From the NCBI GenBank assembly GCA_963576475.1, contig OY754968.1, positions 17,372,734-17,436,733 of the forward strand: a stretch of DNA of 64,000 nucleotides, read 5' to 3'. This document shows, piece after piece, positions 35,759 to 47,338 of the stretch (its first letter is position 1; each line of letters opens with the position of its first letter). The position numbers and the translations under genes are program-made. The DNA is from Molanna angustata (lineage: Eukaryota; Arthropoda; Insecta; Trichoptera; Molannidae). The notes beneath the pieces were generated by a model. The model worked only from the letters and a program-made list of their open reading frames with translations, made no database searches and was not told where the DNA came from.

Positions 35759-38604
35759 TTAGAGGCGAATCCCTCTGTTGGTAGCTGCGATGTATTGCAG
35801 AAGTTCTTCAGAGTCTTCGCAGATGAATGGTTTTTCGTGGTAACAGGCAACATCGTGCCACGCTATTCCATCATTGTATACATTGTTGAGTACACTAAGA
35901 CACGATTCATGAGTTCCGTTTATATCAAACTCCGCGTCATCAGGCTGACGGAGTTTCTTGTGTCCTGTTTGACTCCATGGATTGTAGCCCCAACCGAAGG
36001 GAATCTGAAATATTTCAAATCATTGTATTCACGACACAGAAGATGACATAAGGGCGATCGGAATAGCAAACTGGAGGAGAGCGGTAGAGGACAGGGACGG
36101 CTGGAGAAGGATTCTGGAGGAGGCCAGGGCCAACACAGAGCTATACCTAACACCAATGAAGATGATGATGATTTTATTCAATCCACCTGCTGTTTGTTAT
36201 ATAATCATATCTGGATAGAGGCATGTAAGACGAACATGAAAAACTCATGTACATTTTTTACTTTCATTAACTTCTCAATGGAATATTCTTGATGGAGCTC
36301 CATAGAAAATTATATATAAAATGTTTTGGGTAGATAAATTGATGAATTAGTCTGGTTATGTGAGATGATAAATATCGTAAGAATGTGGCAACTTGTTATA
36401 GGGTGCGTGTTAAATTAATATTCGACATATAGTAGGTATATACCTACCTGTTATCTGTTATCTGAGAAGCTATACAAATAAAATTCAATAAGTACCTAAG
36501 ATTGATAAGTTTACCACAATAAAAATGGAAAATTCTAAGTTTTTACAATATTTATTTCTCAAGATATCAAAGAAACTACCGCCATGTTTATTATGTAAAT
36601 TATCCCATCGATATGCAACGCGTTACAGTTTCTCAAGGTCTCGATGTGAACATATTACACATTATTAATATGTAATTGGTTTTGTTAATAACCAAATTAC
36701 ACATAATATGTCGATGAACATAAAGATTTAAATATATATGTGACAGTAACTTATAGGTACGTTGATATTGTATGATTTTTAAAAAGCTGTCAATGAAATG
36801 AGTATATAGGTATATTAACAGTGAAGATAAATATTGTAACTAGTTGCATGTAACACATGAGATCCAACTGTCGACAGCGATAGTTGTATAGTTGAAGAAT
36901 AAGTACCAAACCCATAAATACAAATTATTTATTATTTTATGATATTTAGTTTTCTATACAACACATGTACCTAGGTAGTCAAGATAGGATAGTATGGAGG
37001 TCAGTCTTTTTTTCCTACCCGGAATATGAAAACAGCATGATGGTATATGTATATTGTATGTTTAGAGATGAAGTATCAAACTATTAAGTCTTCTTTGATA
37101 TTGTGTATAGGTGACTACCATACAAATTGTATGAAGCGATGTCGTCACTAAATTCAATTTTTATAAAAATTGTTAAAAAAAATTTGAGATGTACTGCTAC
37201 AATGTTAATATTTTTTATATAAAATTAAATTATCTAGTTGGGGTGTTTCGGCTTTTTTCGATATTTTAAAAATAAATGGAAATATAGGCAGTTAAACTCA
37301 TAAATTTATCATAAAAAAAATACTTTTCTTAATAAAAAATGTTTGAGAAACCCTGGAATTTTTTTGAAAAAACTAATTTGAGATTTTGTATTTGTCTATG
37401 TTTATACCAATTTTCAGCGTTCTAGCTTTTATGGTTTCTGAGATATAGGGAAAAATAAAATAAAAATTCAAAAGATGATAACCCCTGACTGAAACAAAAA
37501 TTCAAAATTCCGAGTATAAAAGTTTTGTAGGCCTGTAACTGTTTATATATTCTGAAATTTTAGGCTCTGTAAATTGAGCGGATCAAAAGTTATAAGGGGG
37601 GGACGGACACACACACAGACACACAGACACACACACACACACACACACAGACACACGAAATGTTCTACTCCGAATTCTGAGTAAATCCGTGTATGGAACA
37701 TATATGCTGCGAAGCCTCTAAGTTGGTGTTTTTTTTACTTCAAAGTTGGAAAAGCCGTGAAAAAAGTAGACCTCTCCATACAATTCTCGCGTATTCTGGC
37801 TTGATACATTGTCGATATGTTAAGAGAACAAAGTTCTCCTGAACAAATCGACAGTTGGATTATTTTGAATATTCACCTGATTGGTTGGTGCGAGCTTTTC
37901 ACGATTTGCTGACCAAAACCATCCGAGAATATTTTTCGGTACTAAATCTTGACGATTTTCACAACCCTTGAAGTCACACAACCTTCCGCTTGTCCAAATG
38001 TATGGAACGTCATCTGGAAGAAACACATCAAATATAATATTAGTAAAAACATAAATTTATTTTTGAAGCAAAAGATTGAACCTTGTAACTCGTTTATTCC
38101 AATAAAGATTTTGCAGTATTGTTTATTTATAGGTTAGATACATTTCGAGAATTAAAATCATTTTGAATATTTAATTCGATCATTTTGATCACTAGTCTAC
38201 TCATCATTAAACTTTAAAACATAATTGTTTTACAATTTATATATGACTGTGGAGTTCCCAATGAACTAATTGATTAAAAAAATAATATCTACACTTAATA
38301 AAAAATCTATAGGTACTATAGGAAATAAAATTTAATAATATATTCAATGTATACCTATATACATATAGTTATTTTGTAGGTATACATATTTTTTAAGCTC
38401 GTCAGAATAAGGGAAAATACTCACTTTGCTGGATCAATCTGAAGACAAGATTGTTTTCTTCTTGTGTTTCCATAGAAACCAAATCCATACAATATTCTCT
38501 GCAGATGTTACGAGCATCTAACCAATCTACCTTTCGTCCTTTTAAGGCTGGAATGTGGTCACTGAAGAAATAGTGATGTCCTTTATAGAAAAATTCTTTT
38601 GGTC
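35759..38604 (-). CDS. C-type lectin-domain protein, 3' three exons
   Basis: Minus-strand exons 38604-38425, 38013-37877 and 36004-35759 join in phase and end in TAA, giving about 187 residues of a C-type lectin domain. These domains bind sugars on secreted or surface proteins, often in insect immunity. Seen in order are KEFFYKGHHYFFSDH, WLDARNICREYCMDLVSMET, YIWTSGRLCDF, GWFWSANREKLAPTNQ, QPDD, and WHDVACYHEKPFICED. QPD followed by WHD at the site usually WND suggests a galactose-type ligand; that is inferred. The first exon in hand starts mid-codon, so an upstream exon with the start and any signal peptide is missing. I searched toward higher coordinates and found no convincing candidate. 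The 1.9-kb last intron holds a retrotransposon tail and a CA-rich microsatellite. Confidence 0.87.
36030..36170 (+). mobile_element. Non-LTR retrotransposon 3' tail in a lectin intron
   Basis: The plus strand reads IGIANWRRAVEDRDGWRRIL then EEARANTELYL and ends in a GAT microsatellite. The NWR...DR..WR...EA ending is characteristic of the last residues of many insect RTE/Jockey-type ORF2 proteins. It is on the opposite strand to the lectin. Confidence 0.7.
37605..37656. repeat. (AC)n/(ACAG)n microsatellite
   Basis: GGACACACACACAGACACAC repeats occupy this stretch next to a GGGGGGACGG run. It follows a low-complexity segment (37230-37600) with no gene. Confidence 0.9.
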
Positions 38605-40755
38605 CTAAAATTGAAACAAATTCACAATATTATTTATGGAATAAACATGATTTTACAAGAAAAAGCGGCATCGATACAACTAGAAATAAATATTATAAAA
38701 AATAAACAAATTAAAACAGACCTATACAAAATTAATGCTAGAAAATAAAACGTGTAATCCAAACAATTACAACTAAACATTAGTCACAAGAAACGAGAAA
38801 GAATGGGGTCAAAATAAAAAAAAAACATATATAAGTAAATAAATATTAAAAATATCAAAATTGATTTTTACATACTTAAATCAGAAGAAAAATTCCGATT
38901 AAATCTTGAATGGATTAAAACCGAGATCTATAATCAGGATTTTAAGTCAACAACATTACTGAATCATCCATCGTTTTTTATAGTCATATATTATCATATA
39001 TCAAAGTTATTCGATTGCATACGAATTCAATACAAAATTATTAGATACAAAACATATTTTTGGTTGGTTGAAAGGAATTGCCACGAAAATGTAAATTGTG
39101 GAAAATAAATGTTATCATAACATAATTATTTAATGTGTTCATTAAATATCCATAAATACAAAAGAATACCAATGTAGGTACATAGGTACTTCAAATAATC
39201 CGAGAATTACGATGAAGAATAATGTATTCATAATATTGTTCAAAAAGGTCTATCTATTTTAAGTATTTAAGAGATACGTTGACAGGTTTATAATCAGGAA
39301 ACCATTTTCAAATTTATTTGAAACACAATTAAAATTGTGTTGCAATGACAAAAACATAATAGCCATCAAGGTTGATCAGAAATCTTCACTCAAGTAGCAA
39401 CAGTAAAACTGTTACAGATCGTTATTTTATATAATAAATAATTTATTATGGCAATGAATTGATAAGCTCGGTAACATCAGTAAAGTATTCAGATATAATA
39501 ATCTGATTAACCCATATGTCCTTTTTCATTTCAAGGTGTTCTCGTTTACATTTTTTTTTATTTATTTATCAAGTTAGCCTTGAACATCTCCAGACATTCA
39601 CCTTATTGAAAAGTAAATTCTTAGCCAGCATCAGAAGATGCCGTAAACAATTTTCAAATGACAAAATGAACAAATGTGTATATGGAGTGGGATAAATAAA
39701 GGTCTGCCAGATTTATCTTAAAATTTATGGTCAGATTGTCAGAAATTAAATAGACCTTGTACAGATTAATCTTTCGGGGAATGCAGAAACGGATTCGCGT
39801 GTGAAATTGAAGGTTTCGGAGGTCACATTAAAAAAAACAATATAGCAAAAAAGTTGATTGAACCTTTGAAATATATGGCTATATAATATGTATATATCAT
39901 AAGGCTGACGCCTGATGATTCGTAACATTGAAATGTTATTTTTAAAAGTGTTTAAAAGGGATTTAGTAATTATAATTTGAAAAAGAATGTAGGCTCTTAA
40001 CGTATAAGTATATGAATAAAAACAAAGATTCTTACTATTTGCAACTATAATCCGACGCGTTCTAAGTTTTTTTTTGTTTTGCCGTAATTAGCTAAGAATT
40101 AGATTATAATCAAGTCACAAACAGTAATATTTATTTTTTAGGCTTTTTCAACACGCTAACATAACATGTAACATTATACATTTAATACAGATGTATAAAA
40201 GCGCAAATTAATACAAACAATATGGTTATACAATTATACAAGTAGGCACCTACTACTTACATATTATGAAAAAATGCAAAAAAAGAGAAATGCTTGGTCA
40301 CAGGGAGAATGAAACGGAAGGGAAAGGGGTATGCGAGATAAAAAGAAAGTTGCTCGCACCCACCAGCATTTATACTCCGTCAGGGTCGTGACAATATAAA
40401 ACCGATCTGTATTTCAAAATTGGGAGGTGAAATATGACCATTGCAGACAATGAACCATGAAATTATCCTCAAACCTAAGATCGTTGAACAAATTTATTTC
40501 TTCCGTAATTTGAATCAAACCTAATATGAAAGGTTCTCCAATACCGAGTGATCATTCTAGGTATGCTATAGTAGAACAGTTCGTTAAGGATCAGGACAAT
40601 CGACAATTGAATTAACGATTTTATAAAGCATTATAAACTTACGAATTTTATAGGTACTTGATTAGTAAAATGTGATAAAAAATACTATTAAAACCATCAA
40701 ATCATATAAAGAAAAATTCTTCTAAAAATAACGCCAGACTTCTTATATCATGGAT
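38605..40755. other. Non-coding, upstream of the visible lectin exons
   Basis: AT-rich with no recognised gene or clear element. The missing lectin 5' exon should lie in this direction but I could not identify it. Reading frames here are short and without similarity. Confidence 0.6.
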
Positions 40756-40759
40756 GTAT

Positions 40760-41450
40760 GTATTCTTCTTCGTCTTGTATTACATAGGTCATATGACCTG
40801 TTTGTGCTCGGATGGTCTACCTCGGGAGGAGGATATAGTCCCTTCTAACTCTCTTTACATCTCTTCGCAGGTAATCTTCTGTTGTTGGGTATTTCTGTTT
40901 TAACAATTTTGGCAATATTCTAATGTCGTCCATGCGTTCGACGTGGTCTTTCCAGAAACGTCTTCTGCTACGTTATGTCCTCGATACCGTATATAGATCT
41001 GATCGTCTCATTTCTGACGCAGTCCCTGAAGGTTCTTCCTGCAATGGAGCGTACATCTTTTTGTTTTATGGCAGACATCTTTTGTCCTATTGCGGACATC
41101 TTTTTCTTCTATTGGACAGACATCTTTTGTTCTATTGCGGACATCTTTTTGTTCTATTGGACAGACATCTCCATACAGTATTTCGTAGGCAACCAGCTAC
41201 AGCTATTTTTTTATTGACCTGCGTTCGAACTTCGGTATACGGTCGTTCATGGTGCTCGAGATCTGTACACCTAGCCTCCTACATAGGTATGTGAATCGCA
41301 TGACTTGCTCTATATACCTATAGTTGTTTTCAATGACTATTTTGTATCTAAGCGGCTCTTTTGTTATTGTCAGGCACTTCGTTGTGTTAACAGATATCAT
41401 GTATTTCTTAGATGCAAGATAAAATTTATAGAGCATTCTTTGTAGGTCAT
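40760..41450 (-). mobile_element. Non-LTR retrotransposon fragment (RT end)
   Basis: The minus-strand frame at 41436-41203 reads NTTKCLTITKEPLRYKIVIE and IEQVMRFTYLCRRLGVQISS, the end of an RT palm/thumb (usually F.YLG..I.S). Further on, 40970-40780 gives RFWKDHVERMDDIRILPKLL, the C-terminal tail. The middle (41040-41180) is replaced by a short tandem expansion of a GGACATCTTTTTGTTCTATT unit. Confidence 0.7.
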
Positions 41451-41730
41451 CTTCATCATCGTAAGTAGTAGGAACACAAATATAGTAATCATGTAGTACA
41501 TAGAAAAAACACGATCACAATATTATCATTTCCCTCAAGGTCGTACACTGCTTATTGAATAGTTATCAATTTCGATAGTTATTTTGTATTTTCTGTACAG
41601 TCGATATGAGTGAGAAGGTACAGTACATGAGTGTGAAGGTTTCTGTGCGCAGTCGATATGGGTGAGAATGTACAAAATAATTCAAACGTAAAATCTTAGT
41701 CTTGCACATTAGTTTATCTTGTGTTAATTA

Positions 41731-41910
41731 TGTCAGTACCGAGCAAATCATGTCAGTATCGAGAAAATCATGTCAGGACCGAGCAAATCATGTCACTACC
41801 GAGCAAATCATGTCAGTACCGAGCAAATCGTGTCAGTACCGAGCAAATCATGCTAGTACCGAGATAATCATGTCGGTACCGAACAAACCATGTCAGTACC
41901 GAGCTGAATT
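41731..41910. repeat. 20-bp minisatellite, nine units
   Basis: TGTCAGTACCGAGCAAATCA is repeated nine times in exact 20-bp register with one to four changes per unit; the last unit decays at its end. Because 20 is not a multiple of three, one frame reads through all three phases (CQYRANH, VSTEQIM, SVPSKS). It is not a gene. Confidence 0.92.
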
Positions 41911-42742
41911 CAATCTTTAACATCTTATTCTATTTTTTGACAAATTTTATATCTCAATAGAAACAAAACGGGAATATATTGTATTTTTAATAGGAGAACC
42001 GGAAAGTCAGGGCTCATGACCTATCAAAGGCTGGTTTACGTGATTACTATATTATATCCAATCATAAAAATATTCGATCTTATTTGTACATCATTTTTGT
42101 GGTAATATTTTACTGCAAAACATTTTCATTCCCACAATTCAAAATACTTAATATTTACTGCCTCTGAATTTATATTTCATTGTCTATGCTATTTCCATAG
42201 AGAATATCCATTATAAATACATAGTTTCCGGTAAATAATTTGAGAATTTTAGTCGTGGAGTGGAGCGGTTTGCACACATACCAACCAAGCAAAACAACGT
42301 AAATTTTCGCTCTGCGCACCCACGAGGTTTGTCACTAACTATAGGTACATCGAACATTGGATTTTTTCCTAGGCGGTACTTTCTGCCATTTTTTTATATT
42401 GTGAAACATTTGTTTTATGTAGTTTTGATGTTAAATGGTCTTGATCTTGAACTAAATGCAACACCGATCTCAATGGTGAAGATGGTGAATGCGATATTGA
42501 ACGATGATCAGGTAGCTGTATCTGTGAGGAAAGGAACTCACTAGCCTTGGAATTTGTTGCATCCGCAACCTGAATAATGGTTCTTCCTTTCACCAATCAA
42601 ACTGTAAACCTATCTTCTTAGGTACTCGTGAATTATTTAAAAACATATTTGGGCCTTCAAAGATCAGTTAGGTAGACATTTGACTAGAAATTAAGAATTC
42701 AGGTTTCGTCCCCGGTGGGGTCTCATTAATAATGTGACTAAG

Positions 42743-42893
42743 TTGACCGAATCACAGCACAATCACACCAAATAATTAAACTAATTCTGAATTTTAAATA
42801 AGCATATTTTGATTTGGGGAGAACTAGCGTTATTACGAGGGTAGCTGATTAAAAAATACGCATACATACAAATGTGATTGTGCTGTGTTGACC
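42743..42893. repeat. Short inverted-repeat element, possible MITE
   Basis: CACAGCACAATCACA on the left (about 42752-42767) is inverted on the right as TGTGATTGTGCTGTG (about 42873-42888), 105 bp apart, with TTGACC near both outer edges. No coding sequence; the class is not known. Confidence 0.45.
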
Positions 42894-43699
42894 CTCCGTG
42901 CTATACTAATAGCGGTAATACAGGCGTTATTTGAAATATCACCGAAGTCAATTTTATTAGGTACATACATAATAAAGTCGAATATCTAGGTAGAATATTT
43001 GCTGTGCTTGAAATTATATACAATTACTTTGTTTAACATTTGTTGAATTTATCCTCATCTCTAACCATCCATTCGAAATCTACCCCATACACGACATCTA
43101 CCCTAATCACTCCTGTAAATATTATTCTCATCGCAAATTGATCATAGTCAACAACATGGAAAATTCGACTTGAAACTATGGATTTCCAAGGGAACTTTCG
43201 ATTAAACTTTCGATATTTTTTACAAATATATGTTGTGTTAATTTCTGGACTGACTGAAATACACCAAAAAATAAACTGTCGAAATGTTTGATGCTTTTTA
43301 AATTTTTTTCGATTTCAAACTGTTTTTAAAATATGTACAATGAATTGAATTAATTCGTCTCTGCACTATAGAAAATAATAAAAAGTGATATAAAGTACAT
43401 ATGTCGTCACAACTTTTCTAAAATCAACGGCATTATACTAAAACAATAATAAGAACTAGTTTAACCATATAAGAAATAAACTTGACCACAAATGTCGCAT
43501 TTTTATTTGATTTATTCCAAATCCTGGTTCCATGAAAACATGTTTTTCTATATCTTATGATACAGGTAAGTTTATGCAGACGAATTTTAGGTAGGTTCTT
43601 AATTTTTAATGTACAACTTCGAGTTTTTATAATCAGTTAAAATTAATTCTACATAAATATGTTATGCATACAAAGTATATTATAGTAATAGGTATAGTA

Positions 43700-44012
43700 T
43701 ACACGTGTGTATGTTACTGAACTTCTATACGACCGGACCGACGATGAAATTTTGATGAAATTTTTTGTGCATATTTGAGTGGGTCTCGCGATGGTTTAGA
43801 TTCACAATTCGAAAAAAAAATTGTAACTGAGCTAATAAACAGATAAAAAAAACATGTACACCTGATATTATGCAAACAGTATAACTTTTGAGATGTACAA
43901 TTAAAATGCAAAACATGAGTTTCATTTATATCTTTATAATATAATTCTTTTGTATGTGTGCATGTCACTGAACTCCTAAACGGCTGGACCGATTTTTACG
44001 ATTTTTTTATTA
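43700..44012. repeat. Two partial copies of a dispersed repeat
   Basis: GTTACTGAACTTCTATACGA at 43711 and GTCACTGAACTCCTAAACGG at 43964 both continue with a GACCG motif and a T-rich run. They are two diverged copies in direct orientation. From about 44015 to 44260 the sequence resembles the 47845-47895 segment in inverted complement. No gene. Confidence 0.55.
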
Positions 44013-44350
44013 TTATTATTTTCTGGTGTCACGTAAGAGCCAGGTTATCGAAAATACAACATTCTGAACGTTGCCTTTTCGGGTGAGGCGAGACTGATGT
44101 GTGGGAATAAAAGTATGTGTCGTGATTCCTTTAATAAGGTAATGCACACCCGCACGTCTGTCGTTGATTACCATACATAGTGGGATATGCCGTGATGGTG
44201 TGTGGTTATTTTTATGTTTACTGAACCAGCTAATAGCAGGTAAGCAAATGTTCAGGCAGGACAACGTATGTCGAGTCCGCTAGTGTCCATATATATAATA
44301 TAATGTATTGCTTGCTGGCAATATTTTTATTTGTGTACCATCATACAATT

Positions 44351-44461
44351 AATTTCTCACGCTAATATTGTTTCTCTGGGCTGGAAACACTGGTTAGTTG
44401 GAAGAAATTGCCACATGGCAATAAACTCGCCACTTACGCAGGGTGCAAGGAAGTGTTTATA
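44351..44461 (+). mobile_element. SINE family 2, body only
   Basis: ATTTCTCACGCTAATATTG, CTCTGGGCTGGAAACACTGG and GCAAGGAAGTG match 21640-21765. The tRNA-like head is missing, so the copy is 5'-truncated. An (ATT)n tail follows. Confidence 0.75.
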
Positions 44462-44607
44462 CCTAATTATTATTATTATTATTGGAAAATTTTATATGTA
44501 CCTACTTGCATGTTATTTTAAGAAAAAAATAGGATTATTTCTAATCTACATTTTTTAATCGAAGCTTTATCATTACATTTTACATGTTATAATCGATATA
44601 AGTCGAA

Positions 44608-44780
44608 CGCCGTGGCATAGTGGTAAGTCTTTTGATTTCTGTGTTGGGTGTTGGATGTATCGGGTTCGATTGCCACCAGAGAATAGGGTTATTCAAAATT
44701 TATTATTATTGTTAGAAACATTGGGTTGACCTTTTCGCAATAAGCGTGGTACTTACACAAAGTGCAAGGAAGTGTTCACA
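44608..44780 (+). mobile_element. SINE family 2, head and tail
   Basis: CGCCGTGGCATAGTGGTAAG and GGGTTCGATTGCC form a tRNA-like head with A and B boxes. The end is GTGCAAGGAAGTGTTCAC. The middle differs from the 21562 copy, so this may be a subfamily. Confidence 0.7.
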
Positions 44781-45065
44781 ATATGATATTTTTTCCCTTT
44801 TTTTGCTGAATACAGGAAATTATTCAACTAAATTTCTTAATCCTTATTTTGAGCTGGTATGTATTGAGCTTGCTTTTCTGTTTGAAACAGTAGTTCAATA
44901 TGTATATAATGTTTTAGATAGGTACTGAGTACTTAGGTGACTGCATAATACTAATGTCCATTGTTCATTGGATTTGTAAATTATAATCCAACTGTCAATT
45001 TGTTCAGGAGAATTTATTTCTCTTAACATTTCGATATTGTTTCAAGCCATGATTAATAATAATAA

Positions 45066-45168
45066 AATAATAAAACTCTTTTATTGTGCAAAACAAATCA
45101 CATAATGTGGTGGACTTATTGCCCGTAGGCAATTTCTACCAGTCAACCACACGATTCGCGAGATTGTA
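45066..45168 (-). mobile_element. 3' end of a non-LTR element
   Basis: GGACTTATTGCCCGTAGGCA and TTTCTACCAGTCAACCACA match the 3' UTR of the element at 61386-61960 (GGGCTTATTGCCATTAGGCA). An A/T-rich tail is on the left. Only the last 100 bp survive. Confidence 0.6.
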
Positions 45169-45171
45169 TGA

Positions 45172-45360
45172 CCAGGGGGGCGAGTCTGGTCCGACCGGCG
45201 AAATAAAAACCCTAGTGATTACCCATATCATGGATATAATTATTATATGGAGTTCTACAATATCTTTAGATGTCGTAGAACTCCATATGATAATTATATC
45301 CATGATATGGGTAATCACGGAGGTTTTGATTTCGCCGGTCGGACCAGACTTGCCCCCCAG
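45172..45360. mobile_element. Hairpin MITE, copy 3 (best preserved)
   Basis: The arms 45172-about 45256 and 45277-45360 are almost perfect inverted complements, ending CCAGGGGGGCGAGTCTGGTC and GACCAGACTTGCCCCCCAG, with a loop of about 20 bp. Overlapping open frames on both strands are a by-product of the palindrome. Confidence 0.9.
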
Positions 45361-45710
45361 GTCTACATTCTTCATGGTTTTTGAACTTAATTTTTGTAAT
45401 AATGAATACAGTCGATTAATTTTTTTAATCGAAAAGGTTTCTATAGTCTGAAATTAATCTCAATAAACTTAATAACGAGTAGCCCTGCTGGAGAGCATAT
45501 CGTAAAGTAACAGTCGAACTGAAAAAATAATAATATAGCTAGGGACATATTTTGTTAAACCAATCGAGTACAATTGAAGTAATAAATTATTAGTTTCAAA
45601 AACACTTGCCAAAAAAGCAAACTTGAGATTTTTTACATTATTTGCTTGAGTTGTTTAGCTATCGCAAAAAATTGTTTCAATATAATATCTATGTAAATAT
45701 TATGTACCTA

Positions 45711-46024
45711 CATAATATGTCCTATTCTGATTCGTTTCAGAGTACGAAAACGTCTATAGCCAAAGGGCGACTGTGGATAAAAGGATTTTATCCACGCGGT
45801 GTGACGTAATGAGTCTCGTATAAATGCAGTCAACTTTTTGAAATTTCTCATATATTAAAATTCAGACGGATAAATTTTAGTACACGAGAAATGTAAAAAA
45901 GTTGCTTGTTTTTATACGGGACTCATTACGTCACACCGCGTGAATAAAATCCTTTTATCCACGGTCGCCCGTTGGTTACAGACGTTTTCCTACTCTGAAA
46001 CGAATCAGAATAGGACAGATTATG
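45711..46024. mobile_element. 314-bp palindromic element
   Basis: The left arm 45711-about 45845 (CATAATATGTCCTATTCTGA, TTTTATCCACGCGGTGTGAC) is inverted at about 45890-46024. The arms are about 135 bp each with roughly ten differences, and the loop is about 45 bp. The ends differ from the CCAGGGGGG family, so it is a separate element. No reading frame. Confidence 0.88.
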
Positions 46025-46551
46025 TTCCTTAAATAATATGCCTATAGATTAAGATTTATATGCCTACTAAGTTTGTAATGTTTTGTGCAAAGACCTTATT
46101 GGTTTTGTGAAATGTGACTCATTTCAAAACACGAGGACTTTCATTTTGAAGTTGAGTCATACATACGTATGTATTTAGGTACTATGTAAAATTTGTAAAT
46201 ATTATAATACTGTGTAATTTCTATTGTTTTTTCAAAAAAAAAAAAAAAATATATAGTGAAAATTATAATGTGTTTTTATGACAAAATATTGAAGGCCAAT
46301 TTGGTCTTCGTACGACCACAGGATGAAAACGAGTAACATAATTATTTATTGGAACATTTTATGAAACCTACATATTTGACATAATTTAATAACTTTGTAA
46401 TTAGTGTAATTATTGTCGTTTTTACAAACGAATAGGTATACTTTTGTCTATGGTGATGTTTTCCCGCCTTTCTCTTTTTGCGAATAGTCAATAACTTTGT
46501 CTATAATACACCTATCTGTCATAGACATAAAATATATATACCTAGACGGGG

Positions 46552-47338
46552 TATTTATTTATTTATTTAATTAAATGGCACTTGTAACCTCAAATGAAGG
46601 AACATTGGCCAGAGTCAAGTTTGTTACAAAATCGTGCATTTTTTAATCACAATAAAATAAACAACAAATTATAAAATATGTGGGAAACCAAAAAAAAAAT
46701 ATTAATAATTAATACTGAAATTAAAAATTTAAAAAGTTGTGAAAAAAGTTTTGTTTTTAAATGGGAAGTAGAAAATGAAATCACAATTTGATGTTATTCT
46801 GTCTGATAAATTTTGTAAGAACATTAAGTATTTGAAATTTATTAAGGCTGAGTAAGGAGGTGATATTATGAGGAGGAAATATTTTAAATTTAATCAGATG
46901 TGTTAAAGATATTGGGAACTTAGATGAAGGGCAATTGAAAAATATGTGATCCAAGCTGCCTTCTTCTTGGCCACATTGACAAAGAGATGAGTTCTTAATA
47001 CCCAACCTTGCTAGGTGAGAAGGGGAACAGCAGTGTCCGAATCTCAATCGGCATATGACGGAAGATTCATGTCTGCTACAACGAAATTTGGAAAACCATG
47101 GTTTGATGGGGATAAATTTTTGAATCGATGCATATCTTGAACCTTTTGAAATTGAAGATAAATTATAGTGTGTATTCCATTCATTCAACATATAAGAATG
47201 AACAAGAGGAAGGATGTCATGAATCAAATTAAATTTGTATCTGTGAGGATCACCCGATGAAATAGCAAATCTAGCTAAATTATCAGCTCTCTCATTACCA
47301 ATAATGCCACGGTGACCCGGAATCACCTGATAATTAAA
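46552..47338 (-). mobile_element. 5'-truncated I-type non-LTR element: RNase H end and zinc tail
   Basis: A 181-codon open frame (47326-46781) begins inside the last RNase H motif (PGHRGIIGNERADNLARFA). It ends with a zinc-binding tail, CRLRFGHCCSPSHLARLGI followed by CQCGQEEGSLDHIFFNCP. This is the ORF2 C-terminus of an RNase H-bearing element of the I/R1 type. The 3' UTR ends in TAAATAAATAAAT, the usual simple-repeat tail. It differs from the element at 53422, so it is another family. Confidence 0.83.

Noticed and set aside
41702..41920. 72-residue repetitive protein
   Set aside because: Generated by the 20-bp minisatellite; no start context or flanking gene structure supports it.
45086..45451. 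Two mirror-image reading frames on opposite strands
   Set aside because: They are reading frames through a hairpin MITE.
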